Shown: positions 1 through 7,856, counted from the first letter of the stretch. The stretch: DNA of 26,538 bases from CAJQGY01 sp964523375 (GCA_964523375.1 CAZFYG010000015.1:1-26538), one strand, 5' to 3'. The notes: generated by a model not told the origin, from the sequence alone. Translations and numbers: made by a program.

Positions 1-81
1 TTAATACTACGCTTATTATTTCGAAAGTCAACACTTAATATTAAATAAGTTTTAAACAATTCAACTAAAAGTATTTTTATA

Positions 82-87
82 TATGAT
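82..87 (+). promoter_or_regulatory. Putative -10 element placed for a leaderless mRNA
   Basis: TATGAT matches the sigma70 -10 consensus at 5 of 6 positions and is separated from the ATG at 94 by exactly 6 nt (AAGTGT). Transcription would start at or next to the start codon. No convincing -35 is visible, only a weak TTCAAC at 60-65. The same geometry is seen before glcB. Confidence 0.35.
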
Positions 88-93
88 AAGTGT

Positions 94-1239
94 ATGAAAA
101 CTTTTTTACCAAACAAAGATCCCTTAAAAAAATATATAACAAAATCAAGGTCTCTGCAAAATTTAGAAAATATTTCTTCTGAGCTTCCCAAGCTACTTCT
201 AACAGGAAAAGTTCAAACAACAATTGATGGGTTGCAAGTCAATGATCTATCTATAAAACCTCTCCTAAAAAATAAGGATCTCAGAGAGCTTAAGCTTGCA
301 ATGGTCCATCTGAGCTTTATTGCACATGCTTATATATGGGGTGGTAAAAAACCTAGCAAAATACTACCAGAAGTAATATCAAAACCATGGGTTGAGGCGT
401 CTAATACCTTAGGCAGGCCGCCAATTTTAAGTTATGCAAGTTACTGTCTTGATAACTGGTATAGGATTGATAAAAGTCAGAATATATCTCTTGAAAATGT
501 TGCCCTGATTACCAACTTCTTGGGTGGCGTTGACGAGGATTGGTTTGTAACCATCCATGTATGTATTGAAAATGCAGCAAAGGATGCAGTTACTGCTGCG
601 TATGAAATCTCTAAACTTAAGTCTAATAAGAATAAAAAATTAGATGATGGTCTAAGAAGAATAATAATATCTCTAAGGGAAGTTAATGCTATTTTCTTAA
701 GAATGCCTGAGAAATGCGACCCTTATGTTTATTATCATAGAGTGAGGCCCTTTATATTTGGCACTAAGGACAACCCTGACCTCAAAAAAGGCCTTGTGTA
801 TGAAAACCAATTCAACAATAAGCCTCAATTTTTTAGAGGCGAAACGGGAGCCCAGAGTAGCATCATGCCATTCCTTGACGGAGCTCTGGGCATCTATCAC
901 ACCAAGGACCATTTAAGACATTATCTTAATGAAATGCGAGATTATATGCCCCCTGAGCATAGAAGTATGATTGAGGAAGTTGAAAATATCTCAAAAGCAA
1001 AGGAATTAATTGATGGCTCTAAAAGCTTGACCAATAAATACAACAAATGCCTTGAAGAAATAAGAAAATTTAGGGCGCTTCATTTAGAGTTTGCAGCTTC
1101 ATATATTCACAAACAATCTCAAATAAAGAACCCATTTGGAACTGGAGGCTCAACGATAAAGGGCACTGGCGGTACTCCATTCATGAAGTACTTAAAAAAA
1201 CATAGAGATGAAACCGAAAAGCAAAAAAAAGCTAACTAG
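94..1239 (+). CDS. Indoleamine 2,3-dioxygenase family haem protein
   Basis: Family members are haem dioxygenases that open the indole ring of tryptophan to N-formylkynurenine in the cytoplasm. The 381-residue length fits the family (about 400). The C-terminal half carries the hallmarks: the distal-side G-E-T-G-A-Q-S-S segment at residues 249-256, followed by a stretch ending in LGIYH, then MRDYMPPEHRSMI, the helix RALHLEF with the expected proximal haem ligand His330, and the late Gly/Thr loop KGTGGTPFM. No signal peptide is seen. The ATG at 94 has no Shine-Dalgarno, but a -10-like TATGAT at 82-87 ends 6 nt before it. The gene converges on the DUF1330 gene with an 8-bp overlap of the 3' ends. 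Family assignment is firm. Substrate is inferred, since bacterial members may prefer other indoles. No kynurenine formamidase or kynureninase lies in the window. Confidence 0.88.
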   Translation: MKTFLPNKDPLKKYITKSRSLQNLENISSELPKLLLTGKVQTTIDGLQVNDLSIKPLLKNKDLRELKLAMVHLSFIAHAYIWGGKKPSKILPEVISKPWVEASNTLGRPPILSYASYCLDNWYRIDKSQNISLENVALITNFLGGVDEDWFVTIHVCIENAAKDAVTAAYEISKLKSNKNKKLDDGLRRIIISLREVNAIFLRMPEKCDPYVYYHRVRPFIFGTKDNPDLKKGLVYENQFNNKPQFFRGETGAQSSIMPFLDGALGIYHTKDHLRHYLNEMRDYMPPEHRSMIEEVENISKAKELIDGSKSLTNKYNKCLEEIRKFRALHLEFAASYIHKQSQIKNPFGTGGSTIKGTGGTPFMKYLKKHRDETEKQKKAN

Positions 1240-1522
1240 CGCCCTCCACAATACTAAAGTATCTAGATGATGAATTTACAGTGTGAATGAGTGCTTTTTG
1301 ATACTCAGTAGAGTGATAACAGTCTTTGGCATCCTGATAAGATAAAAACTCAACCATGACGGTTCTTTCATAACCTGAGCCCTCAACCTCATCCTGATCT
1401 CCACCCCTTACTAGAAATCTACCTTTGTATTTAAGAACAATATCTCCAGCTAGAGAAACATACTTTGCATATTCATCACTATCTGTAATGTGTGCTCTAA
1501 CAACCCAGTATCCTTTTTTCAT
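1232..1522 (-). CDS. DUF1330 family protein
   Basis: Small cytoplasmic protein of 96 residues. It opens with the family-typical MKKGYWVVRAHITD, contains KYKGRFLVRGG in the middle and VEFLSYQDAKDCYHSTEYQKA towards the end. These are the hallmarks of DUF1330, a dimeric alpha-beta barrel (ferredoxin-like) family without a settled function. The start codon follows the malate synthase stop with no gap (TAAATG on the coding strand), so translation is very probably coupled to glcB. Its 3' end overlaps the oppositely oriented dioxygenase gene by 8 bp. A role tied to glyoxylate or malate metabolism can only be guessed from position. Confidence 0.85.
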   Translation of the reverse strand: MKKGYWVVRAHITDSDEYAKYVSLAGDIVLKYKGRFLVRGGDQDEVEGSGYERTVMVEFLSYQDAKDCYHSTEYQKALIHTVNSSSRYFSIVEGAS

Positions 1523-3745
1523 TTAGGCTTTAAATTCTAATCTTGTTTCATGGAGTATCGGCTCAGTGTAGCCAGAGGGCTGAATCCTTCCCTCTATTGC
1601 TAAGCTGCAAGATGCTTGAAAGGCAAGACCATCAAATGATGGTGACATATCATTATAGCTATCATCATTACTATTTTGATTATCCACTATAGTAGCCATC
1701 TTTTTCATTGCTTCAATTACTTGATCTGTGTCGATAAGTTTATGATGAAGCCAGTTTGCTATATGTTGGCTTGATATCCGACAGGTTGCCCTATCCTCCA
1801 TTAGACCAACATTACTGATGTCTGGAACTTTTGAGCAACCAACTCCCTGGTCAACCCACCTAACAACATAACCAAGAATCCCTTGGCAATTATTTTCAAG
1901 CTCGGACTGTATTTGATCCTTGGATAGCTCCTCGGGATTTGAGTGAAGAGGTATATCTAGAATTGAATTTAGATCAGCCTTGTCTCTTCCTTTGATCTTA
2001 GTTTGCTCATCAGAAACAAGTATTTGATGGTAGTGAATTGCATGAAGGGAAGCAGCTGTTGGCGAGGGGACCCAAGCACAGTTTGCGCCAGCCTTCGGAT
2101 GTACAGTCTTTGCCCTATACATCCCAAGCATTTCATCGGGCATTGGCCACATGCCTTTACCTATTTGTGCCCTTCCCTGAAAACCAGTTTCCAATCCAAT
2201 ATCAACATTCCAGTCTTCATATGATGCAATCCAGTTATGAAGTTTAATATCACCTTTTGGGATCATTGGGCCAGCTTCCATGCTCGTATGTATCTCATCT
2301 CCAGTTCTATCTAAGAAGCCAGTGTTAATAAAGATTACCCTTTCTTTGGCAACTTCAATACACTCCTTTAGGTTCACGGTTGTGCGCCTTTCCTCATCCA
2401 TAATGCCAATTTTTACAGCGTTATGATCAATATTTAATGCCTGCTCTACAGCGGCAAAAAGGTCACAAGTAAATTGAACCTCTTCAGGTCCATGCATTTT
2501 TGGTTTTACTATATATACACTTCCTGTTCTCGAATTTTGGTATTTTCCTTTATTTTCTAAATCATGCTTTGCTATACAAATAGTAAACATGGCATCCATT
2601 ATTCCCTCAGGAACTTCATTGCCATGCCTGTCCTTAACGCCTGGATTTGTCATCAGGTGGCCTACATTCCTTACCAGCATTGTACTTCGCCCAGGAAGAG
2701 TTAACTTAGAACCATCTCTAGATATATAATCTCGATCAGCATTAAGCTCTCTTGTTAGTGACTTGTCATTTTTAATAAAAGTATCTTCAAGATCCCCTTT
2801 CATGAGACCTAGCCAATTCCTGTAAACAAGCGCTTTATCCTCACCATCAACAGCAGCAACTGAATCTTCACAATCCTGAATAGTGGTAATAGCAGATTCC
2901 ATTAAAATATCTTTAATGCCAGCAGGGTCTGTTTCTCCTATTGGATGCGATTTATCTATCTGTATCTCAAAATGCAAATTATTATTTTTGTAAAGTAATC
3001 CGAATGCATTATTGCCATTATCAACAAAACCTTGATATTGATCTTGGTTGGCTAAAAGGGATATTGAACCGGTATTGAGCTGCGCAGAAATATTCCCATC
3101 AGAAAACTCAAACCCAATAACATCATTATAAGAACCATTTTGTAATGGTATCGTTTCATCCAGAAAGTTTTTAGAGAAAGATATGACCTTGTCTCCTCTT
3201 TTAGGGTTGTACTCACCAGCTTTTTGCGCTCCATCTTCTTCAGAAATCATATCAGTTCCATACAATGCATCGTACAAACTTCCCCATCTAGCATTTGCTG
3301 CATTAAGTGCAAACCTTGCATTCATTACTGGAACCACAAGCTGAGGGCCTGCTATAGTCTTTATTTCTGGATCTACATTTTCTGTTGAAATTGTAAAGTT
3401 ATTAGCTCGAGGAACGATGTAGCCTATTTCTTCTAAAAAAGACCTATATTCATCATGATTATGGACTTCGCCTTTTTTGCTGATGTGCCACTCATCAATT
3501 AAGGTTTGAATTTCTTCTCTCTTTGCCAACAAGGCTTTGTTTCTAGGAGAAAAATCATCAATAATTTTTTCAAAACTTATCCAGAACTCTTCAGCAGAAA
3601 TATCCAAGCCTGGAAGAATTTCATCCTCCAATACATTTTTAATCTCAGAGGAAATTTCCAATGTTGATTCTTGGTCATGCTGGCTATCATTGACTGTTTG
3701 GCTAGAGTTGGTAAAAAATGATTTGATGTTATTTAATATATTCAT
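1523..3745 (-). CDS. glcB: Malate synthase G
   Basis: Condenses glyoxylate with acetyl-CoA to malate, the anaplerotic step of glyoxylate and glycolate use, in the cytoplasm. The 740 residues align over the whole of malate synthase G (E. coli 723). Visible landmarks are AGPQLVVPVMNARFALNAANARWGSLYDALYG, the arginine of MLVRNVGHL (R359, equivalent to E. coli R338), the Mg ligands E451 in MDEERRT and D479 in FLDRTGDE, and the catalytic-base aspartate D651 in MEDRAT. The N terminus is about 20 residues longer than in E. coli. A TTG lies one codon upstream, but the ATG at 3745 is the more likely start. No Shine-Dalgarno is present. A TATAAT at 3752-3757 ends 6 nt before the ATG. The upstream FAD monooxygenase ends 58 bp away and the DUF1330 gene follows with zero gap. 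Confidence 0.96.
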   Translation of the reverse strand: MNILNNIKSFFTNSSQTVNDSQHDQESTLEISSEIKNVLEDEILPGLDISAEEFWISFEKIIDDFSPRNKALLAKREEIQTLIDEWHISKKGEVHNHDEYRSFLEEIGYIVPRANNFTISTENVDPEIKTIAGPQLVVPVMNARFALNAANARWGSLYDALYGTDMISEEDGAQKAGEYNPKRGDKVISFSKNFLDETIPLQNGSYNDVIGFEFSDGNISAQLNTGSISLLANQDQYQGFVDNGNNAFGLLYKNNNLHFEIQIDKSHPIGETDPAGIKDILMESAITTIQDCEDSVAAVDGEDKALVYRNWLGLMKGDLEDTFIKNDKSLTRELNADRDYISRDGSKLTLPGRSTMLVRNVGHLMTNPGVKDRHGNEVPEGIMDAMFTICIAKHDLENKGKYQNSRTGSVYIVKPKMHGPEEVQFTCDLFAAVEQALNIDHNAVKIGIMDEERRTTVNLKECIEVAKERVIFINTGFLDRTGDEIHTSMEAGPMIPKGDIKLHNWIASYEDWNVDIGLETGFQGRAQIGKGMWPMPDEMLGMYRAKTVHPKAGANCAWVPSPTAASLHAIHYHQILVSDEQTKIKGRDKADLNSILDIPLHSNPEELSKDQIQSELENNCQGILGYVVRWVDQGVGCSKVPDISNVGLMEDRATCRISSQHIANWLHHKLIDTDQVIEAMKKMATIVDNQNSNDDSYNDMSPSFDGLAFQASCSLAIEGRIQPSGYTEPILHETRLEFKA

Positions 3746-3751
3746 CAAAAA

Positions 3752-3757
3752 ATTATA
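3752..3757 (-). promoter_or_regulatory. Putative -10 element (TATAAT) directly before glcB
   Basis: A consensus -10 hexamer on the minus strand, with TG upstream in an overlapping extended -10 reading (TGTTATATA). It lies 6 nt from the glcB ATG, so the transcript would begin at about the first codon. The -35 region is only AT-rich. A chance TATAAT in this AT-rich gap is possible. Confidence 0.45.
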
Positions 3758-3803
3758 TAACAGAAAATTAAAAGCAAATTAAATTAATTTTTTAAATTAG
3801 TAA

Positions 3804-4949
3804 TTATTTAAGATCATTATTTGGATCATAATCCCATATTCTCATAAGCCTTTTGTCAGTTGTGCTAGATGACTTGCGCATAAGAAAATTTCTTATTGAA
3901 GTTATGAAAGGATTTGAAAGATGATAAAGATAGCCTTGAGTTTCCGACATTCTTTTAACCATTCGAAGCCTAGGAGCTCTTAATCTTTTGTATTCACGTT
4001 GGGCATGTGTAATATCTTCTCTATTTTTAATTAATAGCTTCCCAAAAATATACGCATCCTCTAGGGCCATACAACCGCCCTGACCTAGAAAAGGAACAAT
4101 TGGATGAGCAGCATCACCAAGAAATGTAATATTCTTCACAAATAATTTATTTACATCTCGTCTTTTGTATATACCCCATTTAAATAGTTCGTTTGATTTA
4201 GCTAACCTGTTAACTAGTTTTGTTGGATGCATAGATAAATCAGCCCTCATCTCATCTACAGAACCTTCGGTTTTCCATGCCTCCTTGTACTCATTAGCTG
4301 TTTTAATAACAGCAACAAAGCTTGTGAACTCATTATTTATGGGATAACTAACGATATGAGAATTTTTAGAAAGATGAAGGTTGATAGAATTATCTTCTGA
4401 TTTGATGATGCCTCTCCATGCAGAATATCCACTATACAAAGGAATTGACGCACTTTCTGATATTGAATTTCTTGATACGGACTTTATTCCATCACAAGCT
4501 ATTACATGTTTCACTAAAAAATTAGAATTGTTTAGAAAGAACACCTTAGATGAATCTGAATCAATTGCCCTTAGCTCGTGATTATAAATAATCCTGCCTC
4601 CATAAGATTCGTATTTGTTGAGCAATATTTTATAAAGCATTTCTCTTGATGTGGTTCTTACATTTGAAGAGCTAGTGTAAAGAGTCTTAGTATTATCCTG
4701 AATTTTTGTTGTGAGAGTCAATTTGGAGATTTTTTCTACCTCATCTTTAAGACCCATATAGCGTAAAACTCTCAATGCATTTGGCGAAAGAGATATTCCA
4801 GCCCCATGCGATCCCAGCTCTGAATGTTTTTCGAAGATTACCGAGGGAACCCCTTCTTTTAAAAGAATGCATCCAATTGTAAGTCCTGCAATTCCAGAAC
4901 CAATAATAGCAATATGATCCTTGTATTTTTCCATTACTACATTATGCAT
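3804..4949 (-). CDS. FAD-dependent monooxygenase of the p-hydroxybenzoate hydroxylase fold
   Basis: A flavoprotein that would use NAD(P)H and O2 to hydroxylate or epoxidise an aromatic or isoprenoid substrate. Three signature motifs are present: the Rossmann GSGIAG at residues 17-22 with the acidic end FEKH near 39-42, the DG motif (CDG at 152-154), and the GD motif GDAAHP at 278-283 with GQGGCMALEDA after it. The 381-residue length is typical of salicylate hydroxylase or zeaxanthin epoxidase-like enzymes. No membrane anchor is obvious at the C terminus. Two starts are possible, ATG 4949 or ATG 4934 (Met6). The terminator of the upstream gene ends about 8 bp before the first, and a CATAAT -10-like hexamer lies 6 nt before the second, so 4934 may be the real one. 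Kynurenine hydroxylation is conceivable because of the dioxygenase nearby but is not supported by sequence. Confidence 0.85.
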   Translation of the reverse strand: MHNVVMEKYKDHIAIIGSGIAGLTIGCILLKEGVPSVIFEKHSELGSHGAGISLSPNALRVLRYMGLKDEVEKISKLTLTTKIQDNTKTLYTSSSNVRTTSREMLYKILLNKYESYGGRIIYNHELRAIDSDSSKVFFLNNSNFLVKHVIACDGIKSVSRNSISESASIPLYSGYSAWRGIIKSEDNSINLHLSKNSHIVSYPINNEFTSFVAVIKTANEYKEAWKTEGSVDEMRADLSMHPTKLVNRLAKSNELFKWGIYKRRDVNKLFVKNITFLGDAAHPIVPFLGQGGCMALEDAYIFGKLLIKNREDITHAQREYKRLRAPRLRMVKRMSETQGYLYHLSNPFITSIRNFLMRKSSSTTDKRLMRIWDYDPNNDLK

Positions 4950-4953
4950 AATG
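4940..4953. repeat. 14-bp perfect palindrome over the monooxygenase start
   Basis: CATTATGCATAATG reads the same on both strands and covers the upstream ATG candidate (4947-4949). On the minus strand its right half supplies the CATAAT hexamer at 4941-4946. It could be an operator, or simply an AT-rich coincidence. Confidence 0.4.
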
Positions 4954-4958
4954 CATAA

Positions 4959-4987
4959 AAAAAAGGAGGCATTAAGCCTCCTTTTTT
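4959..4987 (-). terminator. Rho-independent terminator after the 5002-5757 gene
   Basis: A 12-bp stem (AAAAAAGGAGGC / GCCTCCTTTTTT) with a 5-nt loop. It has A and T tracts on both flanks and so could work in both directions. It sits 15 nt after the stop of the secreted paralogue. Confidence 0.9.
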
Positions 4988-5001
4988 ATACAAATAAATA
5001 C

Positions 5002-5757
5002 TTAGCTTTTAACAGGCACTATTGAAAAAGACCTTTCATTTGTGCATGAACCGCCGAGAGCTGCCATTGCTTCGGCCTCTGGAAGGGTATCAGCTTTTTC
5101 ACTCCAAAAATTAGTCCAATTTTTACCATACTCACCAATAGAAGAGGTGAAAACGGCTTGAACAAAGTCAAAGTCCCATCCTGGCTCAACACCAGTTTGC
5201 GGCCAAATCATTTTTCTACCTGCAACATCGCCATTTGCTTTTGCTGCCTCAGCATATGCAAAATAAGCATCATAGAATTGTTCGTTAGTAACACCCTCAC
5301 CAAGTTTGCAGTCAGAATATACTACATAACCTGCTGCCCCATCTGGTGTTTCAGAAACTGTTCTTTGCCATGTATCAATAACTTGAGGGAAGGTTACGGG
5401 AAGCTCGTTATACAACTTAGTTCCATTCTTCATCCAGTACTCATTACCAACATAGTGCTCTTCTGGATCTGGACTTCCACCAACCCATATAGCATCAAAA
5501 GTATTTAAACTATGGCCATAATAAGGAACAAGTATTGCTGCAGTATAGTTTTTAAAAACCTCTCCCGGCTCACCTTCAGATGCCCACTTTTTCCATTTCA
5601 TACTCCACTTCATTAAATCGTCCATGTCTTTACCATCTTTGAAGACATTTACATAGTACTCAGCTTTGTTAGGTTTGTATTTTGGCTCGTCTGCCTCATG
5701 CCCGTCGGCAAAAACGCCAAAGGATAAAAATAAACCTAAAGTAATAATTATTCTCAT
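5002..5757 (-). CDS. Secreted protein, paralogue 1 of a tandem pair, family not recognised
   Basis: 251 residues with a cleavable signal peptide (MRIIITLGLFLSFGVFADG, cut near residue 17). I do not recognise the family. The mature part starts with AEYYVNVFKDGKDMDDL, then an AILVPYYGHSLNTFDAIWV segment, LPVTFPQV, two cysteines (in YSDCKLG and GGSCTNE) that could form a disulphide, GRKMIWPQTG, and FTSSIGEYGKNWTNFW. Every one of these blocks recurs in the neighbouring gene, so the pair arose by duplication. The opening resembles dimeric alpha-beta barrel proteins, but that is a weak impression. A strong Shine-Dalgarno (GGGAGAG, 5 nt before the ATG at 5757) and its own terminator at 4959-4987 suggest a monocistronic or lightly coupled unit in the periplasm or outside the cell. 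Confidence 0.8.
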   Translation of the reverse strand: MRIIITLGLFLSFGVFADGHEADEPKYKPNKAEYYVNVFKDGKDMDDLMKWSMKWKKWASEGEPGEVFKNYTAAILVPYYGHSLNTFDAIWVGGSPDPEEHYVGNEYWMKNGTKLYNELPVTFPQVIDTWQRTVSETPDGAAGYVVYSDCKLGEGVTNEQFYDAYFAYAEAAKANGDVAGRKMIWPQTGVEPGWDFDFVQAVFTSSIGEYGKNWTNFWSEKADTLPEAEAMAALGGSCTNERSFSIVPVKS

Positions 5758-5837
5758 TTTTCTCTCCCATAAAAAAATTAATTAAATTTAATAATATATT
5801 AATACTTGGGATGAAGTAAGAAATTTAAGCAAAAAAA

Positions 5838-5856
5838 AGAGCGCACATGGCGCTCT
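5838..5856 (-). terminator. Rho-independent terminator after the 5874-6629 gene
   Basis: A 7-bp GC-rich stem (AGAGCGC / GCGCTCT), a 5-nt loop and, on the minus strand, a U tract encoded by the A run at 5831-5838. It separates the two paralogues transcriptionally. Confidence 0.88.
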
Positions 5857-5873
5857 ATTTTTTAAGCATTATG

Positions 5874-6629
5874 CTATCTCATTCTAGTACCAACATATGT
5901 ATTTGCATTAGAACATGAAAAACCTTTTAAGTTTTGAGCTGCTTCTGAGTCATAAATCTTATCCCAAAATAATTCAGCATTCACACCCATTGCGCTAATA
6001 GAAGATGTATACATTAGTCGAATAAAATCCTTTCCATCAGGCAAAGTATGCCCGGCTAGTGGAACAATCATTTTTCTTCCAACAGTATCTCCTACTGACT
6101 GAGCATATTTAGCCATATCTACATAAAGATCATAAACTTGCCTCATGTTGTAGTCCTCTTCTAACTCACAAACTGAATAATTGGCATAAGCAGTATCTCC
6201 AGGTAACATTTCAGATGGAGACGATATATTCCATTGGTTAGTATTTACAACTTGCGTATTGGTAACAGGTAGTTTCTTCATTAGATTTGCTCCGCCTCCA
6301 GTAACCCAAGTTTCTAAACCAAGGAACTGCTCTGATGGCGATGGAAATGTAGCAACCCACATGAAGTCATGAGTTGTTAAATCATTATGGAAATATGGGG
6401 TAAGAATTGATACTGTCATATTGTCATATACAGAACCATTTTCAGCAGCATATTCCGCAAAGTCCCCATACCAATCAACTAAATCATCTAGATCCTTTCC
6501 TTTATTAAATGAACCGATATAGTATTCAGCTACATTAGATGTTTCGCTTGGATCATACTTATATTGTTCTGCGTCTTGAGCAAAACTATTCATTGTAAAA
6601 AGCATTGTAAATGCAAATATTTTTTTCAT
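5874..6629 (-). CDS. Secreted protein, paralogue 2 of the tandem pair, family not recognised
   Basis: 251 residues, the same length as its neighbour, with signal peptide MKKIFAFTMLFTMNSFAQ. Conserved blocks are shared in order with paralogue 1: AEYYIGSFNKGKDLDDL, SILTPYFHNDLTTHDFMWV, PSPSEQFLG, LPVTNTQVVNT, two cysteines (YSVCELE and GFSCSN), GDTVGRKMIVPLAG, and MYTSSISAMGVNAELFWDK. Between blocks the two differ strongly, so the duplication is old or selection has diversified them. The Shine-Dalgarno AGGGAGAG before ATG 6629 closely matches that of paralogue 1. A TATTAT with an adjacent TG lies in the 87-bp upstream gap. No catalytic motif is evident, and a ligand-binding or structural periplasmic role is as likely as an enzymatic one. 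Confidence 0.8.
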   Translation of the reverse strand: MKKIFAFTMLFTMNSFAQDAEQYKYDPSETSNVAEYYIGSFNKGKDLDDLVDWYGDFAEYAAENGSVYDNMTVSILTPYFHNDLTTHDFMWVATFPSPSEQFLGLETWVTGGGANLMKKLPVTNTQVVNTNQWNISSPSEMLPGDTAYANYSVCELEEDYNMRQVYDLYVDMAKYAQSVGDTVGRKMIVPLAGHTLPDGKDFIRLMYTSSISAMGVNAELFWDKIYDSEAAQNLKGFSCSNANTYVGTRMR

Positions 6630-6716
6630 AAAAACTCTCCCTGTTTTAATTAAGTTAGCCTCAATAATACATGCCCTAAATCAATTTAAGAAGAAAAAAA
6701 TATATAAAAAATAGAC

Positions 6717-7685
6717 TTAATTAATTAAACCATTTAGGTCGTATTGCGAAAGAAAATTCCAAATACTTTGAGATGCAGGAAGGCTCAATGAATCAGCATT
6801 CGGCCATGTATGTCTCATAGAGCTGTGCAAAACTAATTCGACACTTACATTATTCAGGCAATTCTCATAATAATCATACTGTATTGAATAACCCTCATCA
6901 AAAAAATCTGTAATTGCAATAGTTGGCTCTGCATCACACGAATTATACGTAGCCCAGTAATCCATTGAATCAGGAATACTTTTCATACCCAATGTTACAT
7001 TACCTGAGTAAGGGACGGTTGAGTCCATTGATCCGTGTATTTGAAGAACTGGAGTAGGATGAGATGGATTGCATTCATCGTATGTTTCAAATGTCATGGA
7101 ACCAGTTACAGATGCAATTGCTGCTATCTTTGAACTCAAACTGCATGCTAGGTGATAACTCATAAAACCACCATTTGACATACCCGTTGAATATATCCTG
7201 CTCTGGTCAATATTATGTTTAGTAAATGATTGGTCGATTATGGTGTCTATAAAATCTACATCATCAACATTACTTCCGCTTGTCCATCCGCCTGAATTCC
7301 AGTGCGACGAGCTTGATCCAAGCTGAGAAGTAAAAGGAGCTCCTTGAGGGAAAATTGTTATAAACCCATAGGTGTCAGCAATAGATCTAAAATTTGTGTA
7401 TTCAATATTTCTAATTGCGCTACCCCCATAACCATGCAAACTAAATAACAAAGGTATTTCACTGCTCTGATCAATATTGGCTGGGACATATATAAGATAA
7501 TATCTCTCAATATTATTATGAGTGAATGTGCATCTTTCAATATTTAATCCAGCATCGATGCATTCCTCAGAGAAACTTGGTGGATTTACTGGTGGGTCTA
7601 CTCTGTCGGAGAGGCTATCAGATTCGCTTCCACCACCCCCGCAAGAAGCTAAGAATAAACAAGTAAATAATACTTTTAACTTCAT
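6717..7685 (-). CDS. Lipoprotein esterase of the PHB depolymerase / CE1-like family
   Basis: An alpha/beta-hydrolase of 322 residues. The family cleaves esters such as polyhydroxyalkanoates, feruloylated or acetylated sugars. The signal peptide ends in a lipobox (LASC) and the lipidated cysteine is followed by four glycines, so the enzyme is tethered to a membrane. Visible features: LLFSLHGYGG (oxyanion region), the nucleophile Ser170 in GMSNGG, Asp221 in HGSMDSTVPY and His292 in RHTWPN, completing the triad in the expected order. The CNPSHPTPVLQIHG stretch is typical of the LpqC/PHB depolymerase group. The ATG at 7685 is preceded by AAGGTG and by a good promoter at 7707-7734. The real substrate cannot be read from the sequence. 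Confidence 0.88.
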   Translation of the reverse strand: MKLKVLFTCLFLASCGGGGSESDSLSDRVDPPVNPPSFSEECIDAGLNIERCTFTHNNIERYYLIYVPANIDQSSEIPLLFSLHGYGGSAIRNIEYTNFRSIADTYGFITIFPQGAPFTSQLGSSSSHWNSGGWTSGSNVDDVDFIDTIIDQSFTKHNIDQSRIYSTGMSNGGFMSYHLACSLSSKIAAIASVTGSMTFETYDECNPSHPTPVLQIHGSMDSTVPYSGNVTLGMKSIPDSMDYWATYNSCDAEPTIAITDFFDEGYSIQYDYYENCLNNVSVELVLHSSMRHTWPNADSLSLPASQSIWNFLSQYDLNGLIN

Positions 7686-7706
7686 ATCTAAAACACCTTA
7701 TACAAA

Positions 7707-7734
7707 TTTATAAATTGAGTATACACAATGTCAA
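7707..7734 (-). promoter_or_regulatory. Sigma70-type promoter for the lipoprotein esterase
   Basis: On the minus strand TTGACA (7729-7734), a 16-nt spacer and TATAAA (7707-7712). Transcription would start near 7700, giving a leader of about 15 nt that contains AAGGTG. The -35 begins only 5 bp beyond the encoded CCA of the tRNA. Confidence 0.65.
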
Positions 7735-7739
7735 GGAAT

Positions 7740-7815
7740 TGGTGCGGTACGCCGGTCTCGAACCGGCGGCCTTCTGCTTGGCAAGCAGACGCTCTACCAA
7801 CTGAGCTAGTACCGC
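7740..7815 (-). tRNA. tRNA-Gly (anticodon GCC)
   Basis: A 76-nt cloverleaf on the minus strand: acceptor stem GCGGTAC/GTACCGC, D-arm with AGCTCAGTTGGTAGAGC, anticodon stem TCTGC/GCAGA with loop TTGCCAA (anticodon GCC), T-arm GCCGG-TTCGAGA-CCGGC, discriminator A and an encoded CCA at 7740-7742. GCC reads GGC and GGU glycine codons. The T-stem and T-loop are canonical. No terminator hairpin is seen on the 3' side before the esterase promoter. Confidence 0.97.
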
Positions 7816-7827
7816 ATCAAGTGAGCT

Positions 7828-7856
7828 AATATAACCTTTAAGCTTTATCCTTTCAA
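7828..7856 (-). promoter_or_regulatory. Sigma70-type promoter for tRNA-Gly
   Basis: Minus strand TTGAAA (7851-7856), a 17-nt spacer, TATATT (7828-7833). The predicted start near 7821 is about 6 nt before the mature 5' end at 7815, a usual arrangement for a tRNA gene. The -10/+1 region lacks a strong GC discriminator. Confidence 0.7.

Noticed and set aside
2003..2247. Plus-strand ORFs inside glcB
   Set aside because: They are antisense to the most conserved part of malate synthase G, with no ribosome binding site or recognisable product.
3804..4949. Naming the flavoenzyme kynurenine 3-monooxygenase
   Set aside because: Only the general PHBH-fold motifs are visible, and it lacks the C-terminal membrane region typical of KMO; the context alone is not enough.
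7740..7815. tRNA-Gly as an integration (att) site
   Set aside because: No integrase, no direct repeat of the tRNA 3' end and no foreign-looking block next to it.
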